This document shows, one piece after another, positions 34,071-44,828 of a stretch of DNA of 64,000 nt. Positions within the stretch are counted from its first letter, which is position 1; each line of letters begins with the position of its first letter. Made by a program: the position numbers and the translations under genes. The notes beneath the pieces were generated by a model. It worked only from the letters and a program-made list of their open reading frames with translations, was not told the DNA's origin and did no database searches. Source of the DNA: Amorphophallus konjac (lineage: Eukaryota > Streptophyta > Magnoliopsida > Alismatales > Araceae); the NCBI GenBank assembly GCA_022559845.1, contig JAHNEJ010001279.1, positions 124,001 through 188,000 of the forward strand. Reading direction: 5' to 3'.

Positions 34071-34481
34071 CTGTGTTGTGGGTTGTTTATTGTGTGTGAT
34101 TGATCTATATCTTCTAACCACATTCGCAGGTTCGTGTGCTTCCACACTTGGTTATATTGCTCACACACATATGCACTTTGAGTGATCAACATAGCATACA
34201 CACACACACACACGGTTGTTGCAAGCTATTGCATGTTCATCTATGTGTTATGCTTTGTAATTCACTTAAAGAAGTGTGGATGTTTCATAGCTTGTAATTC
34301 AAGTCTTTTCATTTGAGCCACTCTACTTAATTCCGCTGTGCATTGTGCCTAAGTGATTCATTCACTTTATAAGAGTGGTTTAAGCTTCCGCTAGCTAAGA
34401 GTTTTTAAATAAGCCAAAACTTGTGAAAGGATCTATTCAACCCCCCCTTCTAGATCCGTTTACACCTCACGGGACCCAACA

Positions 34482-35449
34482 AGATCCACATCATAGGTAT
34501 TAGATACTGGATGTGCATCTCATATCTGTAATGATTTGCAGGTTCTGACAAGAAATAGATGGTTGAACAAAGGAGAGGTTGATCTACGACTGGGGAATGG
34601 AGCAAGAGTTGCTGCACTTACAGTCGGGAGTGTGAACCTCAAGCTTTCCTCAGGAGCTACATTAGAATTAACAGACTGTTATTATGTTCCTTCTATAATT
34701 AAGAACATTATTTCCATTTCATGCTTAAATAAATATGGATTTATTGTGAGCTTCGGAAATAAAACATGTTCTTAATTATTAAATGGTGAATTGTTTGCCA
34801 GTGAGAGCTTAATTAATGGTTTGTTTTTACTAGATGTGGATACTCATGTCATGTGTGTGGATGGACCTCTTAAGAGGAAGAGGGATGATGTAAATCAAGC
34901 ATACCTTTGGCATTGTAAGCTTGGTCATATTAGTGAGGAAAGATTGAAAAGGTTGTGCAAAGATGGATATATTAATCCATTTGATTATGAATCATTTGCA
35001 ACCTGTGAATCTTGCCTCATGGGAAAAATGACCAACTCTCCATTTACTGGACATGGAGAGAGAGCTGGTGAGTTGTTAGAACTCATACATTCTGATGTAT
35101 ATGGACCCATGTCCACCCATGCCAAAGGGGGTTACTCATACTTCATTACTTTCACTGATGATTTCTCTAGGTATGGATATGTGTACTTGATGAAATACAA
35201 ATCCGAAGCTTTTGAGAAATTTGTGCAGTTCAAGAATGAAGTAGAGAAACAAACAGGAAATAGTATTAAAACTCTTCGATCTGATCAAGGAGGAGAATAC
35301 TTGAGTACGGAATTCACACAATACTTAAAGGATAATGGTATATTATCCCAGTGGACTCCTCCTTACACACCTCAGCTGAATGGTGTGGCTGAAAGGAGGA
35401 ATCGTACCTTATTAGATATGGTACGATCCATGATGTGCTTTGTTGGATT
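34482..35449 (+). pseudogene. pol: Copia B pol, piece 1: protease and first part of integrase
   Basis: Resumes after the solo LTR with an in-frame TAG, then VLDTGCASHIC (protease DTG). One further stop lies at 34773. From 34791 the pre-integrase domain (LWHCKLGH and CESCLMGK give the zinc ligands) and integrase (HSDVYGP, SDQGGEYL, VAERRNRT with D, D, E) are open. The piece ends at GGATT (35445-35449), the left TSD of Sire B. Confidence 0.95.
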
Positions 35450-35567
35450 TGTTGTGCCCCTTGCAAAAGCTTATGATATTTTGTTTTGATGATAGCAACA
35501 CAGTGAGAGTATCACAGTGAGCCAGTCAGTGTGTTGTGTATACAATTCCCTGCTGCATTTCATGCGT

Positions 35568-36925
35568 TCAGAGTCTGTACAGGGTATTTCATGCATGCTA
35601 TCAAGCCAGCACAAGTCCATACATCCGCATGCTATCAAGTCCCACAGTCTATACATTCATATAGCATGTCTGCACGCTATAAAGTCTGTACAGAGTCTTT
35701 GTAGTGTCTGCCTAGCAAGTCCATACGTTGCTCATGCATATACAGTGTCTGCACGCCATATAGTCTATACATTGCATTGCTGCATTGCTGCATAGACTAA
35801 GTCTATACATCCCCGTCGGTTCATGCATCAATAAGCAAGGTCTGTACAACCTTCTTGGCACAGGCACGCGATCAAGTCTATACATTGCATGAGCATAGTC
35901 AGAGCACTCAAGTCTATACATTCGCCACCATGCATTAAGTCTCAAAGTCTGTACAACCTTTTGCATTGGACCTAAAGTCTATTCATTGGCAAGTCTGTAC
36001 ATCGGCCTGTTCATGCATTTAGCAAGTCTGTACATTGGGCTATCACTTGAAGTCTGTACATCGTCCGTCTTACTTAACGTCTCATGATTCAAAGTCCATA
36101 CATTCAGAGTCCATCGTCTCATGCATCGTCTTATGCATTGTCTTCAAGTATGTACAGCATCCAACGTCTCACTTAGCGTCTCAGGCTAAGTCTGTACAGC
36201 GTCCAGCGTCTCACTTAGCGTCTCATGGCTAAGTCTATGCATCGGCCAGGCAAGTCTGTACATCACACGTCTCATGCATCGTCTCAATCAAAGTCTAGAC
36301 ATTGTCTGCCCTGCAGTACACTAAGTCCATACATTAGCACTGTAGCATGCACGAACTCTAAGTCTGTACATTCATTGCGTCTTGTGCAGGCATCACTCAA
36401 AGTCTGTACAGCCTGTGTTCATAACACAAAGTCTGTACATCGTTCTGCTTGCACAAATGCCAAGTTTATACATTGGCTTTGCTTGCACGAGCTGAAGTCT
36501 ATACACTATCCACTTGCAGCATTAGCACAAGTCTGTACAGCCTATGTGCTTTATTCACAGAGTCTGTACATTGCTTCATGCATTGCACAAAGTCTGCACA
36601 CTGTGTGTTGCCATGCTTTAGCTTTGCGTTCACGAAGTCTGTACATTGTTCATACATTGCACGCAGAGTCTACACACTCATTTGGCATGCCTGAATATTC
36701 ATCGTCAATATACATACTTCACCATATGCATACTGCAGCATAGTCTATACACTCATAACTCTAGCCAGTGGATTCTGTGATTCAAGCATTTCCAAGTCTG
36801 TACACGCTTTGTCTTCGCATTGCAAAGTCCATACATTACAAAGTCTGCATAGTGAACATGAAGTCTGTACACGCTTCAAGTGGTAAGTATGTACATTATT
36901 CAGAACGCAAAGTCCATACAGCCAT
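35568..36925 (+). repeat. Array of about 40 AAGTCTGTACA-type motifs in the Sire B 5' LTR
   Basis: Manual count gives about 40 copies of AAGTCYRTACA (common forms AAGTCTGTACATTG, AAGTCTATACATTG, AAGTCCATACATTA), 16 to 60 bp apart with unrelated DNA between. The TGTACA core is palindromic. The 3' LTR repeats the array at 42556-43910. Open frames here (for example 36225-36743) are by-products. Confidence 0.92.
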
Positions 36926-37121
36926 TGTGCATTCGTTCTTGATGTACATACTTTGTTTACTCCAACTGATAATTCTCTGTCTGATAGGTACTGTTCATGA
37001 AGCTTAATGAAGGGCATGTGATCCGAGGCTGGAAGGGCTGACAGGATGATGACACGTGGCCAAAACAATTGGGCGGGAACTGTGGAAGACACGCGCCCAA
37101 TGCTGCTCCTGCTGGAACTGG

Positions 37122-37130
37122 TATATAAGG
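37122..37130 (+). promoter_or_regulatory. Probable TATA box of the Sire B 5' LTR
   Basis: TATATAAGG, present also at 44107-44115 in the 3' LTR. Confidence 0.65.
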
Positions 37131-37571
37131 AAGACTCCTTTGTCTGAAGAAGACTGATCGAATATGCAGAAGTCCTGAAGGAAAAGCAGAAGAGCAGAGA
37201 GCCCTTTCGATCCAGCAGAAGAGAAAAGAAAAAGAGAAAAGAAAGAGAGAAAAGAAAGAGAGTTGAGAGAGAGAAGAGTTGAGAGTGATTTGTTCCTCAG
37301 ATCGTTGGTTCAAAACCCGATCTGAGTTTACTAACTTGTTTGAGCTACATTCCCTTCATGGATTCTTTTTATCTTTCGTTTGCTTTTGTTTTGTTTTCTG
37401 AATCTTTCATCAAGCTGTTTGTCATCGGTTGCAGTGGTGGACTCCACTGGACAGCAAGCTGTGTTGCTCAGCGAGTAGAGGAGGATTCCTCTAGACGGGT
37501 TAAGCTGTAATCCCCAGCGGTTGTAGGCAAGCTGTGGTGCCCAGCGGTTCAAGCTGTGAGTCAGCAGTAAT

Positions 37572-37631
37572 CCACACTCGGGTTGAGTGTGGGGTGGATG
37601 TAGGTCTGGAGGACCGAACCACCTAAAAACC
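37572..37631 (+). other. Conserved Sirevirus U5 structure
   Basis: CCACACTC/GAGTGTGG stem, GGGTGGATGTAG, GGTC/GACC stem, then GAACCACCTAAAAA. The 3' LTR copy is at 44543-44603. Confidence 0.65.
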
Positions 37632-37855
37632 TCTGTCTACTGTGTGATTGCTTTGTGGTTTGCATCGCCTCTTTATTCTAGTACTCTGCGCAATAGATGT
37701 TTGTTTAAGTTCTTCAGCAGTTCTGGTTGGTCTTGATTTGTGCATTCTATCTATTTAGCAGAATTTCTCATTCCGCATTTGATTCTGCTACAGTAGTTTT
37801 TATCGGGTGTTTGAGCTATTCACCCCCCTCTAGATCACCCTAAGCGTCCCAACAA

Positions 37856-37868
37856 TTAGTATCAGAGC
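37856..37868 (+). other. Primer-binding site of Sire B, with one mismatch
   Basis: TTAGTATCAGAGC follows the LTR end. It differs from the usual TTGGTATCAGAGC by a G-to-A change in the primer site. Confidence 0.85.
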
Positions 37869-37910
37869 CTAACTCTTTGTGCAGGACTAACATCCTAAAG
37901 AGGAACGGCC

Positions 37911-40374
37911 ATGGATGCTAGAGGGCTAACAGCAGAGGGACAGTCTACTACGAAGCCACCATTCTTTGACGGATCCAACTTCCCATATTGGAAGAATCGG
38001 ATGCAGGTCTTTCTCAGAGCCAAAGACTACGAGATCTGGAAGATCATAAGCAAATGTCCCTATGAGCTACATGAGAATGAGGAATTGTGGACCAGAGAAG
38101 AAATCAGAAATCTACTCTGAATTGGAGCGCCATCAACGCCATTCAGTGTGCACTCCATCCCACTGAATTTGATAGAGTGTCATCCTGCAAGACGGCGAAG
38201 GAGATGTGGGATACTCTTGAGGTCATTTATGAGGGAACGTCTCAAGTGAGAGAGACACGGGCTAATATGCTAGTGACAAAGTATGAAGCATTTCGGATGA
38301 AGCCGGTGAGACAGTGACCGAAATGTATGCTCGTCTAACCATTATAACAAATGGTCTAAGAAATCTGGGAAAAGGCTATACCGATCATGATGTTGTGAGG
38401 AAGATCCTTCGATCGTTGACTCCGATATGGCATACCAAAGCAACTGTGGTTGAGGAGTCAAAAGATCTTCAAAAGATGAAACCTAATGAGCTGATAGGCT
38501 CTTTGATGGCGTACGAGATGAATCTTCTACACTCTGAAGAGCTCGAATACAAGAAGCCTATTGCTCTGAAGGCCAATCATAGCTGTTCAAAACAGTCCAG
38601 ATGCAGTGGATCATCCAGTGATCGGAGCCTATCTGGATCGGAGTTTGAAAAGGATGAACTAGCTATGATTACAAGAGAGTTCAGAAGATTTCTTAGAACA
38701 GAAGGGAAACATGTCTACAGAAAACACCACAGCAGGAAGCATAACAGGTATAAATTTAACCCTGCTGAAAAATCTGATGTTAATGCCTGTTATCATTGCA
38801 GGAAGACAGGCCATATGAAGGCTGATTGTCTAGAGTTATAGAAAATGAAAGTAAGACCATGGAAGAAAGCGCCAAAGGGAAAGGCCATGGTCAGTACATG
38901 GAGTGATGAGGAAGAAGGCACGCTGAGCACTTCCTCAGATAGTGAGAAACAAGAAAAGGACATCTGCTTGATGGCCAGAAATGGAGAAAAAGAAGATGAG
39001 TCTGATCAAGTATCATCCCCTTTCGAACATTATACTATTTCTGATTGGGAAGATGCTTATGGAGAACTGTTAGATAAAGCTAATGATATTAAGAAGGAAA
39101 ATAGACTCTTGAAGAAGAAAATGAATTCTCTGGTTAATGATAAAACACTTTCTGATAAAGTTGCATGTTTACAATCAGAGAATGATAGATTGAAAAGTGC
39201 ATGTTCTGCGTTTGATGAATTAAAGCATGTTGTGATTGATTGTAGGAAAGAAAAAGAATTGCTGAAAAATGTTGTTGATGAGTTGAAATTGAAAATTTAG
39301 AAGTTTGAAAATGAAATAAATATTTCAACTGAAAAATATGAAGCTGTCTTGTCTGTGAATAATGAACTGAAGAAAACTGTTGAAAATTTAGAAAATGAAA
39401 ATTCTGACAAAAGGAAAATCATTGAAAGCATGACCCAAGGAACAGAAAATCTTAATGATTTGCTAGGGTCAAAAGTCAATTTTAGAAAAGAGGGTCTCGG
39501 TTTTAATCCCTCAGCTAAAAAGAGCTTTTAATTGAAAACTATTTCATTCGTGGGAGAAAAGAATAAAGGACCACTCATAAAAATGGTCAATGAAAAATCT
39601 GTTTTCAATAATGAAAAATCAAAAGTGTCCAGTGCTAAGGACAGGGGAAAGCAGAAAGTTGTAGAGCCTAGAGCTGCATGCTCTTCTCCCAAGGGTAAGT
39701 CCAAGGCTAGGGGTCAGCCAGCTAGCACATCAAAACCCCAGTCCAAGGCTGCTAAGTCTCCACCACCATCAATTGCTCAGAAAAAGACCCAATATAAGTC
39801 AATGCAGAAACCTAGAGGGTCAAAGGTGGCAGGGAGACCAAGTGTAGCTAGGAACCAGTTTGCACATCCCTATTTCCCTCGAGCCCAAGTCTATCATCAC
39901 ATTCACTCACAACCACTTAATAGGTTTGGGTGGAATCCTGTGTATATGAGGTCTAGGTATCAGAATTTCCCCACTCAGCCCTATAGATCTCTGCCAGCTT
40001 GGAGATGGGATAGTCACTTTAGGACATGGAGTCCTAGTCAACAGGTGTTCTATGGTCAGCCTAGGACCAATGTGGGCCACAACTTCCAGTACACTCATAG
40101 GTCAAGGTACTGGCAGAAAAACAACAATGCTTTTAATAAAATGAATGCCAGGACTATACAAAAACCATCACAGCATCAGAAAAAGAAAGCTAAACCTGTT
40201 GGTGCTGAGAAAAAGAAAAATAACAAAAAGAATTCTCAAGCTGTAGAATCCACCAAACCTTCCACTTTCACACAAATGTGGATCCCTAAACATCTTTTGT
40301 CATGTTTTCACTCTCATATGTCTGTTTCTGTCTTGGGGACCAAACTATCTTGGGTTCCAAAATCTGCTCCCTAA
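37911..40374 (+). pseudogene. gag: Sire B gag (large, coiled-coil Sirevirus type), degenerate
   Basis: ATG at 37911 (MDARGLTAEGQ) starts a gag of about 800 codons, long as in Sireviruses. Order: N-terminal gag core (FFDGSNFPYWKNRM ... MWDTLEVIYEGTS, 37911-38317), SLTPIWHTKATVVEE region, zinc knuckle CYHCRKTGHMKADC (38789-38830), acidic stretch, coiled-coil region (39020-39500), then a basic Ser/Pro/Lys-rich tail ending LSWVPKSAP. Frameshifts occur near 38100 and 38305; stops are at 38839, 39298 and 39529. The tail 39532-40374 is open for 280 codons. The core would bind RNA and form particles; the role of the long tail is unknown to me. Confidence 0.92.
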
Positions 40375-40450
40375 GTATGTTTGCAGGTATGCCTGGTAGC
40401 CGGGAACAAACTGATAAAAGAGGAATAGCTACTCCAGGCATATGACAAGA
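40375..40450 (+). pseudogene. pol: Sire B pol remnant (protease start only)
   Basis: After the gag TAA, a TTGCAG (40381-40386) opens a short frame aligning with the Sire C pol start. Only SRHMT of the protease GCSRHMTG motif remains (40434-40448). No integrase, RT or RNase H follows, so about 4 kb has been lost. Confidence 0.8.
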
Positions 40451-42256
40451 GGCAGGGCCAAAAGTTCTAAAAGCTGAAAGAGATTGGAAGCCTTGTCAAC
40501 AATCTGATGCAACACTAAGGGTAAAAATAAATCAGTCAGGTAAAGCAGGTAAGTGATTTACCTTCAGAATTGAATTGAGAAAGTCATGTTGATTCGGTTG
40601 CTTAATTTCTGATTTTCTCTTCTTGTCTAGCTAATCAGTCTGCATTCCAGACTCAGCTACTGATTTAATTCTGCATAAATTTGATGCTCTTCTTCTGCCA
40701 TCTATTGCACTGAGTTTGAATGGTTCATTTAATGCATATAGTTGATGCATGTGTCTAATGTCTGCATTTATCATTTGCATCAAGAAAATTGTTCAATGCA
40801 TATAGGACTGCTTTGCATTGCATATATCATTTGCATAACCTTGGTATATTAAATGGTAAGCTACTAAAAGGCAGGAAAATCTGCCTGGAGGTTCTTACTA
40901 TGTGTGAGATGGTCCTTGAGACCAGGTTCTTCGCCAAGTACCAAGGGTCAAGTCCTCATGTAGAACAGTGTACTGCATCATATTTGAAAAATCTGAAAAG
41001 AATTGATCATTGCATAGCATATTTCTTGCATCATGGTGTCAGGGGGAGCTGAGAGTTCTATTCTCGACATTGAATCTTTTTCACTCCTTATAGTCCCCAC
41101 TCAATTCCTTCATAGTCTTTGACATCATATGCTCTTGGATCTTATTGCTTATTGCTATCACTGTTTAACAATTGCCATCATTTCCCTAACCTTCACTGAA
41201 CAACAGCATTGCTTCTGGTTTAGTACATTGAGCTGTGGTCATTGCAATTGTTCACTTATAAGAATCACATTTGCAAATTGAGAGGAACTAAAGGTTTAAC
41301 CTTTATAAATTGAAGAGTTAAGTGTCTGCACTTCAGAACTTGAGATAAAAGAAAACTTTTATAGATCTTAATCTTTGTCTCATGGTTAGAATAGAAAAAG
41401 TTTTTTTTAATGCCTGAAGTGTTAAACTGGGTATGTCTAGAAAAGGTAAATAGAGTGTGTACTGTTTTTTTTAAACAATCACTCTAAAAGAAATAAGGGC
41501 AGCAGTGAATAAGATCATCAATGCAAAGAGCTGAACACAGTGACAGAGCAATGGCTGAATTGCACTGAGAAACTGTGATATCCTCCAAAGAAGCAGGAGA
41601 ATTCATAAGTCATGAAGTGCTTCAGACTACATCTGTTCATAGGGTCAAATCTATAGGGGGAGTCTTCACCAAGTAACTGGGGGTACTGGCCTCTGATCAA
41701 GGTGTGCCCTTAATGTCAAAGGTGAAAATTGTTCCTTGTAGGTCTTGATCTGAAATAGATCTAGTAGTTTATGCCTAGTAACTGGGGGTACCTGCCTCTG
41801 ATCAAGGTGTACACCTAATGTCAACAGCATAAATGCCACTGGTCTATTCACTTAGCTCAGTTTCTGAAAATTAAAAAGTGAAAAATAAACTACTGTAACC
41901 CTTTGAAATCAAAAGTCATTGAGTGTAAATTATTTTTCTCAATACATATTCAAGATGCCTTTCTTGAACTTCCATGTTTAATCACAAAGGGTATTATTTC
42001 TGACTTTTCTATTAAAACCATGTGCCTTAGATTCATTGCTATAAATGGAGTCTATAAACTCTTTTTCAGTGGTCAGCTACTTTACTCTATCTTTATCACT
42101 GTTAAACCTGAATTTTTGTTCAAGACTGTATATTGCCGATTCTTATGCTTTAACAGTTGTTTATAATCATGCTCACCTTCTGAACCATTGCTTCAGCTGT
42201 TGTGTAGTGACCCCTTCTTTATTCATGTTCTTTCCCTCCTATCTACATATTCCTTT
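40451..42256 (+). other. Non-coding 3' interior of Sire B
   Basis: About 1.8 kb of AT-rich DNA with only short open frames. No pol or env-like domain is recognised. A 48-bp direct repeat (41672-41719 and 41777-41824) contains AGTAACTGGGGGTAC and GCCTCTGATCAAGGTGT. It could be old 3' UTR, captured DNA, or a worn-out envelope-like region. Confidence 0.6.
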
Positions 42257-42259
42257 CTC

Positions 42260-42434
42260 AAAGGGGGAGAATCAATTCAGGGGGAGTTATTCATTCAGGG
42301 GGAGTTTGAGCTGCTCTAAGAGAAATCTGCATGTTGCACTCATGTTTTTCTTTCTTTTTGATCATGTCAAAGGGGGAGAAATTTTGGTTGGTGACTCACT
42401 ATCACTTTGTTGCCATCATCAAAAAGGGGGAGAA
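42260..42434 (+). other. Multiple polypurine tracts of Sire B
   Basis: AAAGGGGGAGAA-type tracts at 42260-42271, 42369-42380 and 42421-42434, with shorter CAGGGGGAG copies at about 42278 and 42296. The last one abuts the 3' LTR and is the likely functional PPT. Multiple PPTs are a known Sirevirus trait. Confidence 0.85.
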
Positions 42435-44828
42435 TGGTGTGCCCCTTGCACAAGCTTATGATATTTTGTTTTGATGATAGCAACATAGTGAGAGTATCAC
42501 AGTGAGCCAGTCAGTGTGTTGTGTATACATTTCCCTGCTGCATTGCATGCGTTCAGAGTCTGTACAGGGTATTTCATGCATGCTATCAATCCAGCACAAG
42601 TCCATACATCCGCATGCTATCAAGTCCCACAGTCTATACATTCATATAGCATGTCTGCACGCTATAAAGTCTGTACAGAGTCTTTGTAGTGTCTGGCTAG
42701 CAAGTCCATACGTTGCTCATGCATATACAGTGTCTGCATAACATATAGTCTATACATTGCATTGCTGCATCGCTGCATAGACTAAGTCTATACATCCCCG
42801 TCGGTTCATGCATCAATTAGCAAGGTCTGTACAACCTTCTTGGCACAGGCACACGATCAAGTCTATACATTGCATGAGCATAGTCAGAGCACTCAAGTCT
42901 GTACATTCGCCACCATGCATTAAGTCTCAAAGTCTATACAGCCTTTTGCATTGGACTTAAAGTCTATTCATTGGCAAGTCTGTACATCGGCTTGTTCATG
43001 CATTCAGCAAGTCTGTACATTGGGCTATCACTTGAAGTCTGTACATTGTCCGCCTTACTTAACGTCTCATGATTCAAAGTCCATACATTCAGAGTCCATC
43101 GTCTCATGCATCATCTTATGCATTGTCTTCAAGTATGTACAGCGTCCAGCGTCTCACTTAGCGTCTCAGGCTAAGTCTGTACAGTGTCCAGCGTCTCACC
43201 TAGCGTCTCGTGGCTAAGTCTATGCATCGGCCAGGCAAGTATGTACATCACATGTCTCATGCATCATCTCAATCAAAGTCTAGACATTGTCTACCCTGCA
43301 GTACACTAAGTCCATACATTAGCACTGTAGCATGCACGAACTCTAAGTCTGTACATTCGTTGCGTCTTGTGCAGGCATCACTCAAAGTCTGTACAGCCTG
43401 TGTTCACAACACAAAGTCTGTACATCGTTCTGCTTGCACAAACGCCAAGTCTATACATTGGCTTTGCTTGCACGAGCTGAAGTCTATACACTGTCCACTT
43501 GCAGCATTAGCACAAGTCTGTACAGCCTGTGTGCTTCATTCACAGAGTCTGTACATTGCTTCATGCATTGCACGAAGTCTGCACACTGTGTGTTGCCAAG
43601 CTTTAGCTTTGCATTCACGAAGTCTGTACATTGTTCATACATTGCACGCAGAGTCTACACACTCGTTTAGCATGCCTGAACATTCATCGTCAATGTACAT
43701 ACTTCACCATATGCATACTGTAGCATAGTCTATACACTCATAACTCTAGCCAGTGGATTCTGTGATTCAAGCATTTCCAAGTCTGTACACGCTTTGTCTT
43801 CGCATTGCAAAGTCCATACATTACAAAGTCTGCATAGTGAACATGAAGTCTGTACATGCTTCAAGTGGTAAGTATGTAAATTATTCAGAACGCAAAGTCC
43901 ATACAGCCATTGTGCATTCGTTCTTGATGTACATACTTTGTTTACTCCAATTGATAATTCTCTGTCTGACAGGTACTGTTCGTGAAGCTTAATGAAGGGC
44001 ACGTGATCCGAGACTGGAAGGGCTGACAGGATGATGACACATGGCCAAAACAATTGGGCGGGAACTGTGGAAGACACGCGCCCAGTGCTGCTCTTGCTGG
44101 AACTGCTATATAAGGAAGACTCCTTTGTCTGAAGAAGACTGATCGAATATGCAGAAGTCCTGAAGGAAAAGTAGAAGAGCAGAGAGCCCTTTCGATCCAG
44201 CAGAAGAGAAAAGAAAAAGAGAAAAGAAAGAGAGTTGAGAGAGAGAAGAGTTGAGAGTGATTTGTTCCTCAGATCGTTGGTTCAAAACCCGATCTGAGTT
44301 TGCTCACTTGTTTGAGCTACATTCCCTGCATGGATTCTTTTTATCTTTCGTTTGCTTTTGTTTTATTTTCCGAATCTTTTCATCAAGCTGTGTGTCAGCG
44401 GTTGCAATAGTGGACTCCACTGGACAGCAAGCTGTGTTGCTCAACGAGCAGAGGAGGATTCCTCTGGACGGGTTAAGCTGTAGTCCCCAGCGGTTGTAGG
44501 TAAGCTGTGGTGCCCAGCGGTTCAAGCTGTGAGTCAGCAGTAATCCACACTCGGGTTGAGTGTAGGGTGGATGTAGGTCTGGAGGACCGAACCACCTAAA
44601 AATCTCTGCCTACTATGTGATTGCTTTGTGGTTTGCATCGCCTCTTTATTCTAGTACTCTGCGCAGTAGATGTTTGTTTAAGTTCTTCAGCAGTTCTGGT
44701 TGGTCTTTGATTTGTGCATTCTATCTATTTAGCAGAATTTCTCATTCCGCATTTGATTCTGCTACAGTAGTTTTTATCGGGTGTTTGATCTATTCACCCC
44801 CCTCTATATCACCCTAAGCGTCCCAACA
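42435..44828 (+). repeat. 3' LTR of Sire B
   Basis: Starts TGGTGTGCCCC (one change from the 5' LTR start) and ends CCCAACA. The motif array lies at 42556-43910, TATATAAGG at 44107-44115 and the U5 structure at 44543-44603. Few differences from the 5' copy. Confidence 0.93.

Larger units (their letters stand above)
31921..34481 (+). mobile_element. Solo LTR of a Sirevirus-like element, plus strand
   Basis: TGTTGGGGAG...GGGACCCAACA with a perfect TSD AGATC (31916-31920 and 34482-34486). It is the sister of 5799-8441. It holds GTCGAC palindromes (32659-32769), a TATA-like TCTATAAAACC (32977-32987), the 20-bp palindromes (33390 and 33581), the U5 structure (34003-34070) and the Sirevirus LTR end. 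No interior is present. Confidence 0.9.
35450..37854 (+). repeat. 5' LTR of Sire B
   Basis: Contains the RGTCTRTACA motif array (35568-36925), TATATAAGG (37122-37130) as the probable TATA box, a GA-rich stretch (37195-37280), the U5 structure (37572-37631) and the CTAGATCACC end typical of Sirevirus LTRs. Confidence 0.93.
35450..44828 (+). mobile_element. Sire B: Sirevirus-like copia element with gag but almost no pol
   Basis: 9.38 kb with LTRs of 2.41 kb and 2.39 kb, TGTTGTGCCCC...CCCAACA ends and perfect TSD GGATT (35445-35449 and 44829-44833). The interior has a PBS, a large gag, a few codons of protease, about 2 kb of non-coding DNA and several AAAGGGGGAGAA tracts before the 3' LTR. Multiple PPT-like tracts are typical of Sireviruses. 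Without pol it would need help to move. Confidence 0.93.

Noticed and set aside
36225..36743. 172-codon open frame (and its copy at 43210-43728)
   Set aside because: It is a translation of the LTR motif array, duplicated only because both LTRs carry it.
35568..36925. CRISPR-like pattern of short repeats and unique spacers (also 59300-59955)
   Set aside because: Repeats are degenerate and 11-13 bp, spacing is irregular, the DNA is a plant LTR, and both LTRs of Sire B carry the same copy. No cas gene is present.
40451..42256. Envelope-like gene as found in some Sireviruses
   Set aside because: No open frame above about 140 codons, and no transmembrane or coiled-coil pattern strong enough to support it.
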